This document shows, piece by piece, positions 26,253-34,342 of a DNA stretch of 64,000 nucleotides (positions within the stretch are counted from its first letter, which is position 1; every line of letters begins with the position of its first letter). The DNA comes from Fibrobacter sp. UWR2. GTDB lineage: Bacteria > Fibrobacterota > Fibrobacteria > Fibrobacterales > Fibrobacteraceae. The DNA lies in NCBI RefSeq assembly GCF_002210285.1, contig NZ_MWQE01000001.1, positions 868,001 through 932,000 on the forward strand, read 5' to 3'. The notes beneath the pieces were generated by a model. It saw nothing but the letters and a program-made list of their open reading frames with translations. It was not told the origin of the DNA and made no database searches. The translations under genes were made by a program, and so were the position numbers.

Positions 26253-27665
26253 TTAGAAGTTGAACACGGTTTCGACACCGAAGCGGAGACCCACGTCGTC
26301 GTCGTTGTCGCCGATAGGAATGTCAACCATACCGAAGGCGGTGATGTCGAGGTTCTCGACCGGAGTGAGGTAGAGACGGCCACCGACATCGATAGTCTTG
26401 GTTTCGTCGTCGGAATCGCCATCGTAGGCATGGGTGTGGAATTCAACCGGGATACCGAACTTCATGAAGCCACCCACCTTGAGAGCGGGTTCGGCGTAGA
26501 TGAAGAAGTATTCGGGGATTTCGCCGGACATCACGTCGTTGCCTTCGCCAGCGATACCTGCGTCGCCATCGTCGATGAAGGCGAAGAAGAATGCGGTCTT
26601 GATCTGGAACATGGCGACGTCGAAGGAAGGTTCAGCCAAGATGGCGTGAGCCGTGGAGGTCCAATCCTCATCGTCGACGACATCTTCGTCGTCTCCGAGG
26701 TAGTCGGCATGGAAGCCGTACACAGCGCGGAAGCTGAAGCCACCGATGGTGAGGCCTGCATCGATACCGGCGTGCAGTTCGTTGTGTTCCTTCTGCTGGT
26801 AGCTCTTGTAGTCGAAGTACGGACGGAGGTGCTGACCGGCGTAGTCGAATTCGTAGGCAACGTGGGCGTTGTAGACCTTGCCGCCAGCTTCTTCACCGGC
26901 TTCTGCATAGCGGTCGTTGGCGCCACGGCCAAAGCCGATGCCGAGTTCGAGACCGGCGAGGTCGACCTGGATACCGCGGATATCATGTTCCCTCATACCG
27001 GCAGCCCAGTAGGTCGGGTCATCGTAGCCGTAGTAGGACTTGAAAGCGCCTTCCACGAACGTCAGGTCACCGAACTTGATGTCGAAGAAGTCGGCCGGCT
27101 TGTACTGCACGAAGGCTCCGTTGTAGCCGACACCCGGATTGTCGACCGGGCCGTCAGCTTCGAGACCTACGTGGGCAGACCACTTCTCGTTGAACTTCAC
27201 GTCGATGTTGAAGTCGAAGGTGGTCCAGTAGGAGTGGTTCACGTCTTCGTCGTTGAGGAGGTCGCCTGTGTAGGCGTCAAATTCGACGTTACCGGAGAAC
27301 TTCACTTCCATGTTGGCAGCGGAAGTTCCTTCGCTCATGCTGGCCTTGAGCATGCTGAATGCGTTGCCGGCAGCGTTGGCGACTTCACCCGGATTGGTGT
27401 TTTCGGCCGGCTTGGAATCATCGGCCTTGGCTTCTTCAGCAGCCTTTTCTTCTTCGGCCTTCTTGGCTTCTTCAGCAGCCTTGGCTTCTTCGGCCTTCTT
27501 GGCTTCTTCAGCCTTCTTGGCCTCTTCGGCAGCCTTCACGGAGTCAGCCGGGGCAGCGACAGTCTTTTCAGTGGGAGCCGCAGCCGGAGCAGCGGCGGGA
27601 GCCTGGGCAAACGCACCAGCGGCGGCGAGGCCGAGCACGATTGCGGAGAGCGTCATCTTTTTCAT
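26253..27665 (-). CDS. Outer-membrane barrel protein with Ala/Glu/Lys coiled-coil segment
   Basis: The 470-residue protein has a signal peptide (MKKMTLSAIVLGLAAAGAFA), an Ala/Pro stretch and a tandem AEEAKKAEE-type repeat (about residues 45-85) predicted to form a charged helix or coiled coil. A C-terminal barrel of about 350 residues follows, with strands such as VKFSGNVEFDAYTG, AHVGLEADG and LRPYFDYKSYQQ and a terminal DDVGLRFGVETVFNF ending in phenylalanine as outer-membrane proteins do. The helix may span the periplasm toward peptidoglycan; this is inference. GGAGAC precedes the ATG. The strong GAA/AAG codon bias hints at high expression. Confidence 0.75.
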   Translation of the reverse strand: MKKMTLSAIVLGLAAAGAFAQAPAAAPAAAPTEKTVAAPADSVKAAEEAKKAEEAKKAEEAKAAEEAKKAEEEKAAEEAKADDSKPAENTNPGEVANAAGNAFSMLKASMSEGTSAANMEVKFSGNVEFDAYTGDLLNDEDVNHSYWTTFDFNIDVKFNEKWSAHVGLEADGPVDNPGVGYNGAFVQYKPADFFDIKFGDLTFVEGAFKSYYGYDDPTYWAAGMREHDIRGIQVDLAGLELGIGFGRGANDRYAEAGEEAGGKVYNAHVAYEFDYAGQHLRPYFDYKSYQQKEHNELHAGIDAGLTIGGFSFRAVYGFHADYLGDDEDVVDDEDWTSTAHAILAEPSFDVAMFQIKTAFFFAFIDDGDAGIAGEGNDVMSGEIPEYFFIYAEPALKVGGFMKFGIPVEFHTHAYDGDSDDETKTIDVGGRLYLTPVENLDITAFGMVDIPIGDNDDDVGLRFGVETVFNF

Positions 27666-27871
27666 TTGTGTCTCCTTTGATGAGAGATTGATTTGTGACG
27701 GCGTTAAATTTAGTTAGGTTTACCCCTTTTTGGCTCTTCTTTTTTAGAAAAAAGTAAAAAAATGTATCATTTTTGTAGCATTTGCCGTTAAACCGTGTTT
27801 TGCGTCACGTGTTGGACGGGCCATTTTCGTAAATCGTTGAGTATAATAGAGATATGATATAGGGGGAACAA

Positions 27872-27906
27872 TAAAAAAGACCCGGTTTTACCCGAGTCTT
27901 TTTTTC
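27872..27906 (-). terminator. Terminator after tRNA-Leu
   Basis: AAAAAGACCCGG and CCGAGTCTTTTTT form a GC-rich stem (with one wobble pair) around TTTTA. The A-run at the low-coordinate end supplies the minus-strand T-run; a plus-strand T-run is also present, so it may act both ways. Confidence 0.8.
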
Positions 27907-27990
27907 TGCGGTCGGACAGACTTGAACTGTCATGGGATCGCTCCCACTAGCACCTCAAGCTAGCGTGTCTACCAATTCCACCACGACCGC
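27907..27990 (-). tRNA. tRNA-Leu (anticodon GAG)
   Basis: On the minus strand GCGGTCG opens the acceptor and CGACCGC closes it, with A as discriminator. The D-arm GTGGAATTGGTAGACAC, anticodon stem-loop GCTAGC-TTGAGGT-GCTAGT (anticodon GAG), a long variable arm typical of a class II tRNA and the T-arm ACAGTTCAAGTCTGT are all visible. The 3' CCA is not encoded. A terminator follows directly. Confidence 0.95.
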
Positions 27991-28078
27991 GTGGTCCTTA
28001 GCGGAACGGCAACAAATTTAGATTGATTTGCGCCGTTTGTAAAGGGGTAAGTGGCAATTTTTTTGAAAAAAATCAAAA

Positions 28079-29440
28079 TTAAATTGCCGCGACTAGTTTG
28101 TCGAACACCTGTCCGCGGACTTTGTAGTTCTTGAACAGTCCAAAGCTTGCGCAGGCGGGGCTCATGATGACGGTTCCGCCCTTGCCGATGGCTAGGCTGT
28201 CGGCGAAGGCTTCCTCGAGGGTGGGGAAGATCTTGGCCTCGATGCCCGCGGCGTCCAGCCCGGCCTGCGAGAGCGATTCGAGCATGCGTTCGGCAGTGGC
28301 GCCGATGAGCGCTATCCGCTTGAGGTTCGGGCGTTCCTTCACCAGGATGTTCGATAGTTCGGTGAAGTCCGCGTTCTTCTCGGAACCGCCGAGGATGAGC
28401 GCGAAGGGGCGCGTCATGCTGGCAGTCGCGGCGATCGTCGCGTCGGGGCGGGTGGCGTAACTGTCGTTGAAGAATTCTATCCCGTTCTTTTCGCCCTTGA
28501 ATTCCATGCGGAAGGGGAGAGTCTCGTAGCTCTTCAGGGCCTCGAACGCGTCGGCCACCTTGATTCCCAAGGCCTTGCAGGCGAGGGTCGCCGCGGCCAT
28601 GTTCTCCAGCTGGTAGATGCCACGCACCTTGCAGTCTGCAAGGTACAGCTTCTCGCTGTCGATGGCGAGGGTGGCGCCTTCGATCACTGCATCTCCGTCA
28701 CCGGCACCGTCGCCATCGGCGTGGCATACGGCATACTTCGTTCCGGCAGGGCTTTCCCCCGCAATCTTTGCCGAGGGGGCGGCATCCTTCAGGTACACGC
28801 AGGTCCCGGCACGCTTCTGCCAGCGTACCAGGTTGGCCTTAGCGTCCCGGTATTCCTCGACGCTCTTGTGCCAGTCCAGGTGTTCGGTCGAAACGCGCAG
28901 CACCACGCCCACGTCGGGCGATAGCGAAAGCGTCATCAGCTGGAAACTGGAAAGTTCGAGAATGCTGATGCGGTCGGGCGTCTCTGTCTCGAGCAGGTCG
29001 AGCGCGGGCACGCCGAAGTTTCCGCCAATTTCGTTTTCTACGCCGCACTTCGTCAAGATGTGGCTTATCATGCTTACGGTAGAACCCTTGCCGAGCGTTC
29101 CCGTAACACCTACGACCTTCTTGGATTTAGTTTGTTCTAAAAATAGCTGGATCTGGCTCGTCATGATGCCGCCGTTCATCTGGAACTTGAACAGATCCTG
29201 GCTCATTGGGTACACACCTGCCGAACGCACGACGGTCACGCAGTCCTTGAGCCCATCCAGGTAGCCTTCGCCACTGAATGTCTTCACGGTTACGCCCGCG
29301 GGAACTTCCGGCAATGTTACCGGATTCTTGTCCATCACGACGATTTCCTTGATACCGCTGCGTACTAGATAATTGAATGTGCTCTGGCCTTCGACGCCAA
29401 AGCCGAGAACGCCTACCGGCGCTACAAGATTGCTACTCAT
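28079..29440 (-). CDS. murD: UDP-N-acetylmuramoylalanine--D-glutamate ligase
   Basis: Adds D-glutamate to UDP-MurNAc-L-Ala in the cytoplasm. 453 residues from ATG 29440. The N-terminal Rossmann motif is VLGFGVEGQSTFNYL. The ATP-binding loop reads GVTGTLGKGSTVSMI, whereas most MurD have GTNGKST/T; the extra glycine resembles the FolC loop. LELSSFQL, STEHLDWHKS, the lysine-containing region DAKANLVRW, FNDSYATRPDAT and SPACASFGLFKNYKVRGQVF are diagnostic for MurD. A short GDGAGDGD insertion lies in the central domain. The gene is isolated here from the usual dcw cluster and lies downstream of secG and tpiA on the same strand. Confidence 0.92.
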   Translation of the reverse strand: MSSNLVAPVGVLGFGVEGQSTFNYLVRSGIKEIVVMDKNPVTLPEVPAGVTVKTFSGEGYLDGLKDCVTVVRSAGVYPMSQDLFKFQMNGGIMTSQIQLFLEQTKSKKVVGVTGTLGKGSTVSMISHILTKCGVENEIGGNFGVPALDLLETETPDRISILELSSFQLMTLSLSPDVGVVLRVSTEHLDWHKSVEEYRDAKANLVRWQKRAGTCVYLKDAAPSAKIAGESPAGTKYAVCHADGDGAGDGDAVIEGATLAIDSEKLYLADCKVRGIYQLENMAAATLACKALGIKVADAFEALKSYETLPFRMEFKGEKNGIEFFNDSYATRPDATIAATASMTRPFALILGGSEKNADFTELSNILVKERPNLKRIALIGATAERMLESLSQAGLDAAGIEAKIFPTLEEAFADSLAIGKGGTVIMSPACASFGLFKNYKVRGQVFDKLVAAI

Positions 29441-29512
29441 AAAATGAAATATAGAAAACTCACCATAGGTGAAATCTGAGCCCGAGCATGAACTTATTTT
29501 GGTAAAAAAAGC

Positions 29513-29543
29513 AAAAGGCCCGTTCTTGGGAACGGACCTTTTT
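29513..29543 (-). terminator. Terminator of the tpiA-secG unit
   Basis: AAAAGGCCCGTTC-TTGG-GAACGGACCTTTTT, with further A-runs at lower coordinates for the minus strand. Confidence 0.8.
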
Positions 29544-29544
29544 A

Positions 29545-29557
29545 TGCGGTCGGACAG
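29545..29557 (-). pseudogene. Possible tRNA-Leu 3'-end remnant
   Basis: TGCGGTCGGACAG here is identical to 27907-27919, the discriminator, acceptor and first T-stem bases of tRNA-Leu(GAG). In both places it follows a terminator hairpin. The rest of a tRNA is absent. Confidence 0.3.
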
Positions 29558-29586
29558 GCTGGGCCCGAAGGGCCTGCCGGTCAAAC

Positions 29587-30003
29587 TTATTCAGCAGCCG
29601 GAGCCGGGACTTCGGTAGCCGGTGCGGCCGGAGCTTCGGCAGCGGGAGCCGCAGGGGCTTCAACAGCCGGAGCGGCGAAATCGCCCGGGAGAGCCGGGAC
29701 GGGAGCCTGCTGTTCAGCATTCTCGCGGGTGGCCTTCTGCATGGCGGATTCTCCGACAGTCTGGTCCTGCTTGGCGGTAATGAGGCCGAGAGCGAACACG
29801 ACGATGAAGAAGATGACAGCCACTACACGGGTCAGCTTCTGGATGAAGGTTGCGGCACCAGCGGTGGAGAATGCGGACTGGGATGTCATGCCACCGAGCC
29901 CTGCGAGGCCGCCCATCTTGTCGTTCTGCACGAGAACGAGCAGGGAGAGGAACAGGCAGAGGAAGACGTGGACGACAATCAGAATCCAAAAGAGAGTTGT
30001 CAT
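29587..30003 (-). CDS. secG: Protein-export membrane protein SecG
   Basis: Auxiliary subunit of the SecYEG translocon. The 138 residues contain two transmembrane helices (about 3-22 and 55-78) flanking the conserved VLVQNDKMGGLAGLGG and TFIQKLTR segments. The C-terminus is an unusual tail of about 50 residues made mainly of Ala, Pro and Glu (APAVEAPAAPAAEAP), absent from most SecG. It lies 36 bases downstream of tpiA on the same strand, a pairing seen in many bacteria. Confidence 0.92.
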   Translation of the reverse strand: MTTLFWILIVVHVFLCLFLSLLVLVQNDKMGGLAGLGGMTSQSAFSTAGAATFIQKLTRVVAVIFFIVVFALGLITAKQDQTVGESAMQKATRENAEQQAPVPALPGDFAAPAVEAPAAPAAEAPAAPATEVPAPAAE

Positions 30004-30039
30004 GTGAAGATTCCTTGTTTTAAGTTTCTAGCCGCGAAA

Positions 30040-30801
30040 TTACTTGGCTTCGGCAGCGTCGATGATTTCCTTGAAGGTGTTGGCCTTGAGGCCTGCACCG
30101 CCGATGAGGCCACCGTCGATGTCCTTCTGGGCGAGGAGGCCGGCAGCGTTGGCGCCCTTCATGGAGCCACCGTACTGGATGCGCATGCCTTCGGCAACGG
30201 CTTCGCCGTAGATTTCCTTGACAACGGAGCGGACGTAGGCCTGAGTATCTTCAGCCTGTTCGTCGGTAGCGGTAACGCCGGTACCGATTGCCCAAACCGG
30301 TTCGTAAGCGAGCACGCACTTGGCGGCGTCTTCGGCGGAAACGTCCTTGAAGGCGCCCTTGACCTGGGTGCTGAGCACGGCTTCGAGCTTGCCGCCGTTA
30401 CGTTCGTCGAGAGTTTCGCCAATGCAGATGATCGGCTTCAGACCGGCTTCGAGGGTCTTCTTGACCTTGAGGTTCACGGTCTCGTCAGTTTCGTGGAAGT
30501 ACTGGCGCTGTTCGGAGTGGCCAATGATGATGTATTCGGCGCCGATTTCCTTGACCATGTCAACGGAAACCTTACCGGTGAATGCGCCCTGGTCCTTCCA
30601 GTGGATGTCCTGGATGGCGAGCTTCACGTTGGAACCCTTGATGACGTCGGCGACCTTGGCGGCGGCGAGGTAAGTCGGGGCGATGACCACTTCGGTCTTC
30701 TTCACGTCCTTGACGGCTTCCACGATATCCTTAGCGAGCTGAATGGATTCGCTAACGGTCTTGTTCATCTTCCAGTTACCAGCAATGATATACTGACGCA
30801 T
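30040..30801 (-). CDS. tpiA: Triosephosphate isomerase
   Basis: Glycolytic interconversion of dihydroxyacetone phosphate and glyceraldehyde 3-phosphate. The 253-residue TIM barrel shows IIAGNWKMNKT (catalytic Lys/Asn), YIIIGHSEQRQYFHE (catalytic His; the usual GHSERR reads GHSEQR), VLAYEPVWAIGTGVTAT (catalytic Glu) and IQYGGSMKGANAAGLLAQKDIDGGLIGGAGL. AAGGAGT precedes the ATG. It is first gene of a tpiA-secG unit. Confidence 0.97.
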   Translation of the reverse strand: MRQYIIAGNWKMNKTVSESIQLAKDIVEAVKDVKKTEVVIAPTYLAAAKVADVIKGSNVKLAIQDIHWKDQGAFTGKVSVDMVKEIGAEYIIIGHSEQRQYFHETDETVNLKVKKTLEAGLKPIICIGETLDERNGGKLEAVLSTQVKGAFKDVSAEDAAKCVLAYEPVWAIGTGVTATDEQAEDTQAYVRSVVKEIYGEAVAEGMRIQYGGSMKGANAAGLLAQKDIDGGLIGGAGLKANTFKEIIDAAEAK

Positions 30802-30847
30802 AATTGACTCCTTGAGAGGTTTAAAATTTAACGCGCCTAAATTTAGT

Positions 30848-30879
30848 AAAAAAAGCCGCCTTTTGAAAGGCGACTTTTT
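30848..30879 (-). terminator. Terminator of the BamE-like lipoprotein gene
   Basis: AAAAAGCCGCCTTT-TG-AAAGGCGACTTTTT, symmetrical, 20 bases after the stop at 30900. Confidence 0.85.
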
Positions 30880-30899
30880 AAACTAAGGCCGTAAAAAGG

Positions 30900-31343
30900 C
30901 TAGTTGTAGTTGCTGGAACGGCTCGAAGTGGGGGCCGGGGAGCCACCGTAGCGGTCGCCCTCGATTTTTTCGAGGATCCATTCGTTCTCGTAACCCTTCA
31001 GGCGTGCCTGGTCGGGGTGCTTCCAGATGAGGCGGGTAATCAGCTTGCCTTCGACGGTGTAGTATTCCCACACGCTGCTGGTGTCGGTTTCGACTTCGTG
31101 GTCAGGAGGGCCCCAGAGCAGGTTCACCATGTCGTTGGTCATGCCTTCTTCGATATAGCCCTGCTTGAACACGTCCTTGAGGCGCTTGTCGATGCCCATG
31201 CTTTCCTTCGTGACGAAGTATTCGCGTTCGTATTCGTTCTGGCCTACGCCACGTTCAATAAGGATGGGGGAGGATGTCTTGTTTGCGCAGCCCCAGAAGA
31301 GCAGACCGCTCAGGGCTAGTACACACAGATAAGAAAGTTTCAT
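30900..31343 (-). CDS. BamE/SmpA-like small lipoprotein
   Basis: 147 residues. The signal peptide ends in lipobox LLFWGC (Cys19). The middle segment GYIEEGMTNDMVNLLWGPPDHEVETDTSSVWEYYT has the helix followed by LWGxPD and WxY pattern of the SmpA/OmlA/BamE fold, and a Ser-rich tail closes the protein. In proteobacteria BamE assists outer-membrane protein assembly, but the fold is widespread and the role here is inferred. It is monocistronic, divergent from a beta-barrel gene. Confidence 0.65.
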   Translation of the reverse strand: MKLSYLCVLALSGLLFWGCANKTSSPILIERGVGQNEYEREYFVTKESMGIDKRLKDVFKQGYIEEGMTNDMVNLLWGPPDHEVETDTSSVWEYYTVEGKLITRLIWKHPDQARLKGYENEWILEKIEGDRYGGSPAPTSSRSSNYN

Positions 31344-31425
31344 AGGTTCTCCTATAAGATTTTGTGTTCACAAAATAAGAATTTCTAGAGCGATTGGATA
31401 AATATTTTTTAGATTTTACATTGAA

Positions 31426-32400
31426 ATGCAGTTTTTCTGTCGTCAAATAAGGATTTCGCTTGTTTCTGTGCTTCTGGCGTTCGCCCTGTCCATGGGCGAC
31501 GGCTTCGACCAGAGTGCACAGTTCGGCTTGCGCTATGGCCCGAACCTCTCCTGGGGCATCATGGGCAACACGCCGTTTGTATGGGGGCAGTGGCTTCCCC
31601 AGCTAGCCGCCGATGTGCACTATACCTGGCTCGAACCCATTGAACCGCTCAATTATGGCGAGAAGATGGGCAAGAACCCGACCTTCCTCAAGATGGAAGC
31701 CGCACTGGAAATTTCCTCGTTCTATGCGGGTTACCAGGTGGGGCTTGGCCTGCGTCCGTTCAAGACTAACCCGCAGGTGGAGGTTTCGGCTACTTACGAA
31801 AGCTTCTTCTACCTGATGAGCAATCTTGAAATGGTCACGTCGGACGTGCTGGGCGAGGGGCGTATCGCCGAGACCTGGAATGCGGACTACATAGTGGACC
31901 ACGCCTATGACGGGGATGAGTTCGACTACGCCCAGCTATTCGATATTGCGGTCAAGATAGAGTATTTCTTCCCGAAGTCAGCCCTTTTGGGGGTTAACAT
32001 GCACTATATCCTCACGGATATCAGCACGGACTTTTCGGGAAAGAGCTATGACTACAAGCTTAACATGCCTGTGTTCAGTCGCGACTTTATCCTGGACTTT
32101 GAGTTCTTCGGGCACCTTCTGCTCAATGACTTCGTCTCGATGCTGGTGGAAACTTCGGTGTTCAGTACGGGCTTCCTGCGCGACGGCGATGTTGTTGAAA
32201 AGGAATCCCTCAAGTACATGATGGTAAAACTTGGCCCGCATATTTCCCTAAATAACGGGAAGCACGAATTTACGCTGGAACTGGGTTTCTGGAAGCGCCT
32301 GAAGGACCAGTTCTATGACGGAAATCTCTCGCAGCAGTTTATCGTGCAGTTGCAGTATCAGGGTTACTTCTCTTTCCCGATCCACAAGGACGCGCGGTAG
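31426..32400 (+). CDS. Predicted outer-membrane protein of unknown family
   Basis: The 324-residue protein has a signal peptide (ISLVSVLLAFALSMG). The mature region is rich in aromatic-flanked amphipathic strands (FGLRYGPNLSWG, FYAGYQVGLGLRPF, VSATYESFFYLMS, FTLELGFWKRL) and ends with FIVQLQYQGYFSFPI. This suggests a barrel. No known family was recognised. Its last 37 bases overlap the 3' end of a convergent gene. Confidence 0.65.
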   Translation: MQFFCRQIRISLVSVLLAFALSMGDGFDQSAQFGLRYGPNLSWGIMGNTPFVWGQWLPQLAADVHYTWLEPIEPLNYGEKMGKNPTFLKMEAALEISSFYAGYQVGLGLRPFKTNPQVEVSATYESFFYLMSNLEMVTSDVLGEGRIAETWNADYIVDHAYDGDEFDYAQLFDIAVKIEYFFPKSALLGVNMHYILTDISTDFSGKSYDYKLNMPVFSRDFILDFEFFGHLLLNDFVSMLVETSVFSTGFLRDGDVVEKESLKYMMVKLGPHISLNNGKHEFTLELGFWKRLKDQFYDGNLSQQFIVQLQYQGYFSFPIHKDAR

Positions 32401-33086
32401 TCGTGCCCGAATTTCAGAAGGTTTTCCCGTAACGGATCGCGGTTCAGGTCTTCGATGGGGTAGGCCGAGCGTATCCAGAATTTACCGCGATAGTCCATGC
32501 TGGCCACAGTCACAAGGGTCGGCAGCATGACTCCCGAAAGCTCTTTCCAGGAGTCGATTCTCATTTCGCGTTTTTCCTTGAATGCACCACGCATGGTCAC
32601 GAGGTGCGGCATGGGGAGCGAATCGCTTGCGATGCTCCACCACATCTGCGAGAACGCGGTCGAGAATATGGTCGGTTTCTGGACCGTTGAATCCTTGCAT
32701 ACAAATAGCCCGTGGGCGAGGAGTTCTAGGTCGTCGTACCTGACGGGCGTGTTGCCGATTTCTTCTTTCAGGTGGTGCATTGCCATCTGCCGGCGGATGC
32801 GCGGGGAATCCTTCTCGATGTAGCGGCTTGTTTCGGCGGTAATGTACTTGTACGATGGCGTGTTCGGCAAGTGGATGAAGAACGTGTCGAGCTTGTCTGC
32901 CTCGTGGTGTCGCCATTCAATGTCGATCCTTGCGCGAGAATGCTGTGGATTGATGAACCTGCCTTCCATGTTCACTATCATGTCCTTGTCCAGGAACGTA
33001 TGCGGGCAGAGTTCCTGCGCCTGCACCGTAAAGGCGAGCGCGGCTGTCAGCAATGTGGCCGGAATGATGGTGTGAACAAACTTCAT
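32364..33086 (-). CDS. Secreted protein of unknown function
   Basis: 240 residues from ATG 33086, with signal peptide VHTIIPATLLTAALAFTVQA. The frame stays open far upstream only because it is antisense-free sequence of recA's end, so the signal-peptide start is preferred. The mature part contains DKDMIVNMEGRFINPQHSRARIDIEWRHH, MWWSIASDSLPMPHLVTMRG and MDYRGKFWIRSAYPIEDLNRDP. No domain was recognised. It is a periplasmic or surface candidate. The 3' end overlaps a convergent beta-barrel gene by 37 bases. Confidence 0.65.
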   Translation of the reverse strand: MKFVHTIIPATLLTAALAFTVQAQELCPHTFLDKDMIVNMEGRFINPQHSRARIDIEWRHHEADKLDTFFIHLPNTPSYKYITAETSRYIEKDSPRIRRQMAMHHLKEEIGNTPVRYDDLELLAHGLFVCKDSTVQKPTIFSTAFSQMWWSIASDSLPMPHLVTMRGAFKEKREMRIDSWKELSGVMLPTLVTVASMDYRGKFWIRSAYPIEDLNRDPLRENLLKFGHDYRASLWIGKEK

Positions 33087-33094
33087 GCGAGGAA

Positions 33095-33151
33095 AAATAA
33101 AAAACTCCGCTCTTTCCCAATGGCTAAAAGAGAGAACGGAGTTCGTTTTTA
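33095..33151 (-). terminator. recA terminator
   Basis: AAAACTCCGCTCTTT pairs with AGAGAACGGAGTTCG around a loop of about 15 bases. A-runs at 33091-33104 give the T-run on the minus strand. It lies 52 bases beyond the recA stop. Confidence 0.75.
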
Positions 33152-33202
33152 AGGAAGAAAATGTATGGCGGTGGTAGGCTCGCCTTGGCAAAGGGCGAGG
33201 GA

Positions 33203-34300
33203 CTAGCCTTCGGCTACTTCGACGGCTTCTTCGTCGTCGCCGGCTTCGAGGGCGTCGTTCTCGCCGAGCTTGAAGAGCTCCACGTCCTTCATGCTCTCGC
33301 GGATCTTCTGCTCGATTTCGTTGCAGAGTTCCGGATTGTCCTTCAGGAACAGGCGGGTGTTCTCGCGGCCCTGACCGATGCGCTCGTTGTTGTAGCTGAA
33401 CCAGGAACCGCTCTTCTGGATGATGTCGAGTTCGCTGGCGAGGTCGAGGATGGAGGCTTCGCGGGAGATGCCGCAACCGTAGAGGATGTCGAACTCGCAC
33501 TGGGTGAACGGGGCCGCGACTTTGTTCTTCACGACCTTCACGCGGGTACGGTTGCCAATGACCTCTTCACCGTCCTTGATGGCGGCGATGCGGCGGATGT
33601 CGATACGCTGCGTTGCGTAGAACTTGAGGGCGTTACCGCCGGTGGTGGTCTCGGGGTTACCGAACATCACGCCGATCTTCATGCGGAGCTGGTTGATGAA
33701 CAGCATGCAGGTATTGGACTTCGAGAGGATGCCGGTGAGCTTGCGGAGGGCTTGGCTCATGAGGCGTGCCTGAAGGCCGACGTGGTTATCGCCCATTTCG
33801 CCGTTGATTTCGGCCTGCGGGACGAGGGCTGCCACGGAGTCGATTACGATGATGTCGATAGCGCCGGAACGCACGAGGGTCTCGGCGATGTCGAGGGCCT
33901 GCTCGCCCGTATCGGGCTGGGAAACGAGGAGGGATTCGATGTCGACGCCGAGCTTGCGGGCGTAGACTGCGTCGAATGCGTGTTCCGCATCGATGAAGGC
34001 GGCGACGCCGCCGAGCTTCTGGGCTTCGGCGATGGCATGCAGGGTAAGCGTCGTCTTGCCGGAAGATTCGGGACCGTAGATTTCGATGATGCGGCCGCGG
34101 GGGAAACCTCCCACGCCGAGGGCCATGTCGAGCTGGATGCAGCCGGACGGAATGACCGGGATTTCTTCGACCGGCTGGCTGCCGAGGGCCATGATGGAAC
34201 CTTTACCATAATTCTTTTCGATCTGCGCAATCGCGGCTTCGACCGCTTTTGCCTTGTCGGCGGAAAGGTTGCTAGTGGGTGTTGTGTTCTTCTTTGCCAT
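33203..34300 (-). CDS. recA: Recombinase RecA
   Basis: DNA strand exchange and SOS co-protease. The 365 residues contain Walker [10 protein letters not shown] (76-84), FIDAEHAFD, Walker [13 protein letters not shown], loop regions around [47 protein letters not shown], and an acidic C-terminal tail ([12 protein letters not shown]) as usual. The A of the standard AEHALD motif is kept, but LD is FD here. cinA lies directly upstream, as in many bacteria, and a LexA-like box lies between (34347-34360). Confidence 0.98.
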   Translation of the reverse strand: MAKKNTTPTSNLSADKAKAVEAAIAQIEKNYGKGSIMALGSQPVEEIPVIPSGCIQLDMALGVGGFPRGRIIEIYGPESSGKTTLTLHAIAEAQKLGGVAAFIDAEHAFDAVYARKLGVDIESLLVSQPDTGEQALDIAETLVRSGAIDIIVIDSVAALVPQAEINGEMGDNHVGLQARLMSQALRKLTGILSKSNTCMLFINQLRMKIGVMFGNPETTTGGNALKFYATQRIDIRRIAAIKDGEEVIGNRTRVKVVKNKVAAPFTQCEFDILYGCGISREASILDLASELDIIQKSGSWFSYNNERIGQGRENTRLFLKDNPELCNEIEQKIRESMKDVELFKLGENDALEAGDDEEAVEVAEG

Positions 34301-34342
34301 GTTGGACTCCTTTTTTTTGTTTTTCTTGTCTAAATATACTAT

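Noticed and set aside
26430-27680. Long open frame (about 416 residues) on the plus strand opposite the Ala/Glu-repeat barrel gene
   Set aside because: It is the complement of a strongly codon-biased gene with a signal peptide, ribosome-binding site and terminator. The antisense product is Val/Gly/Glu-rich low complexity without motifs.
27842-27871. Plus-strand small RNA from a TATAAT box near tRNA-Leu
   Set aside because: TATAAT at 27842-27847 has no acceptable -35 and would yield only about 50 bases ending in the tRNA terminator. The evidence is too weak.
33087-33500. N-terminal extension of the secreted protein gene at 32364
   Set aside because: The Arg/His-rich extension is antisense-frame translation of the recA 3' end and terminator. 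A clear signal peptide starts at 33086.
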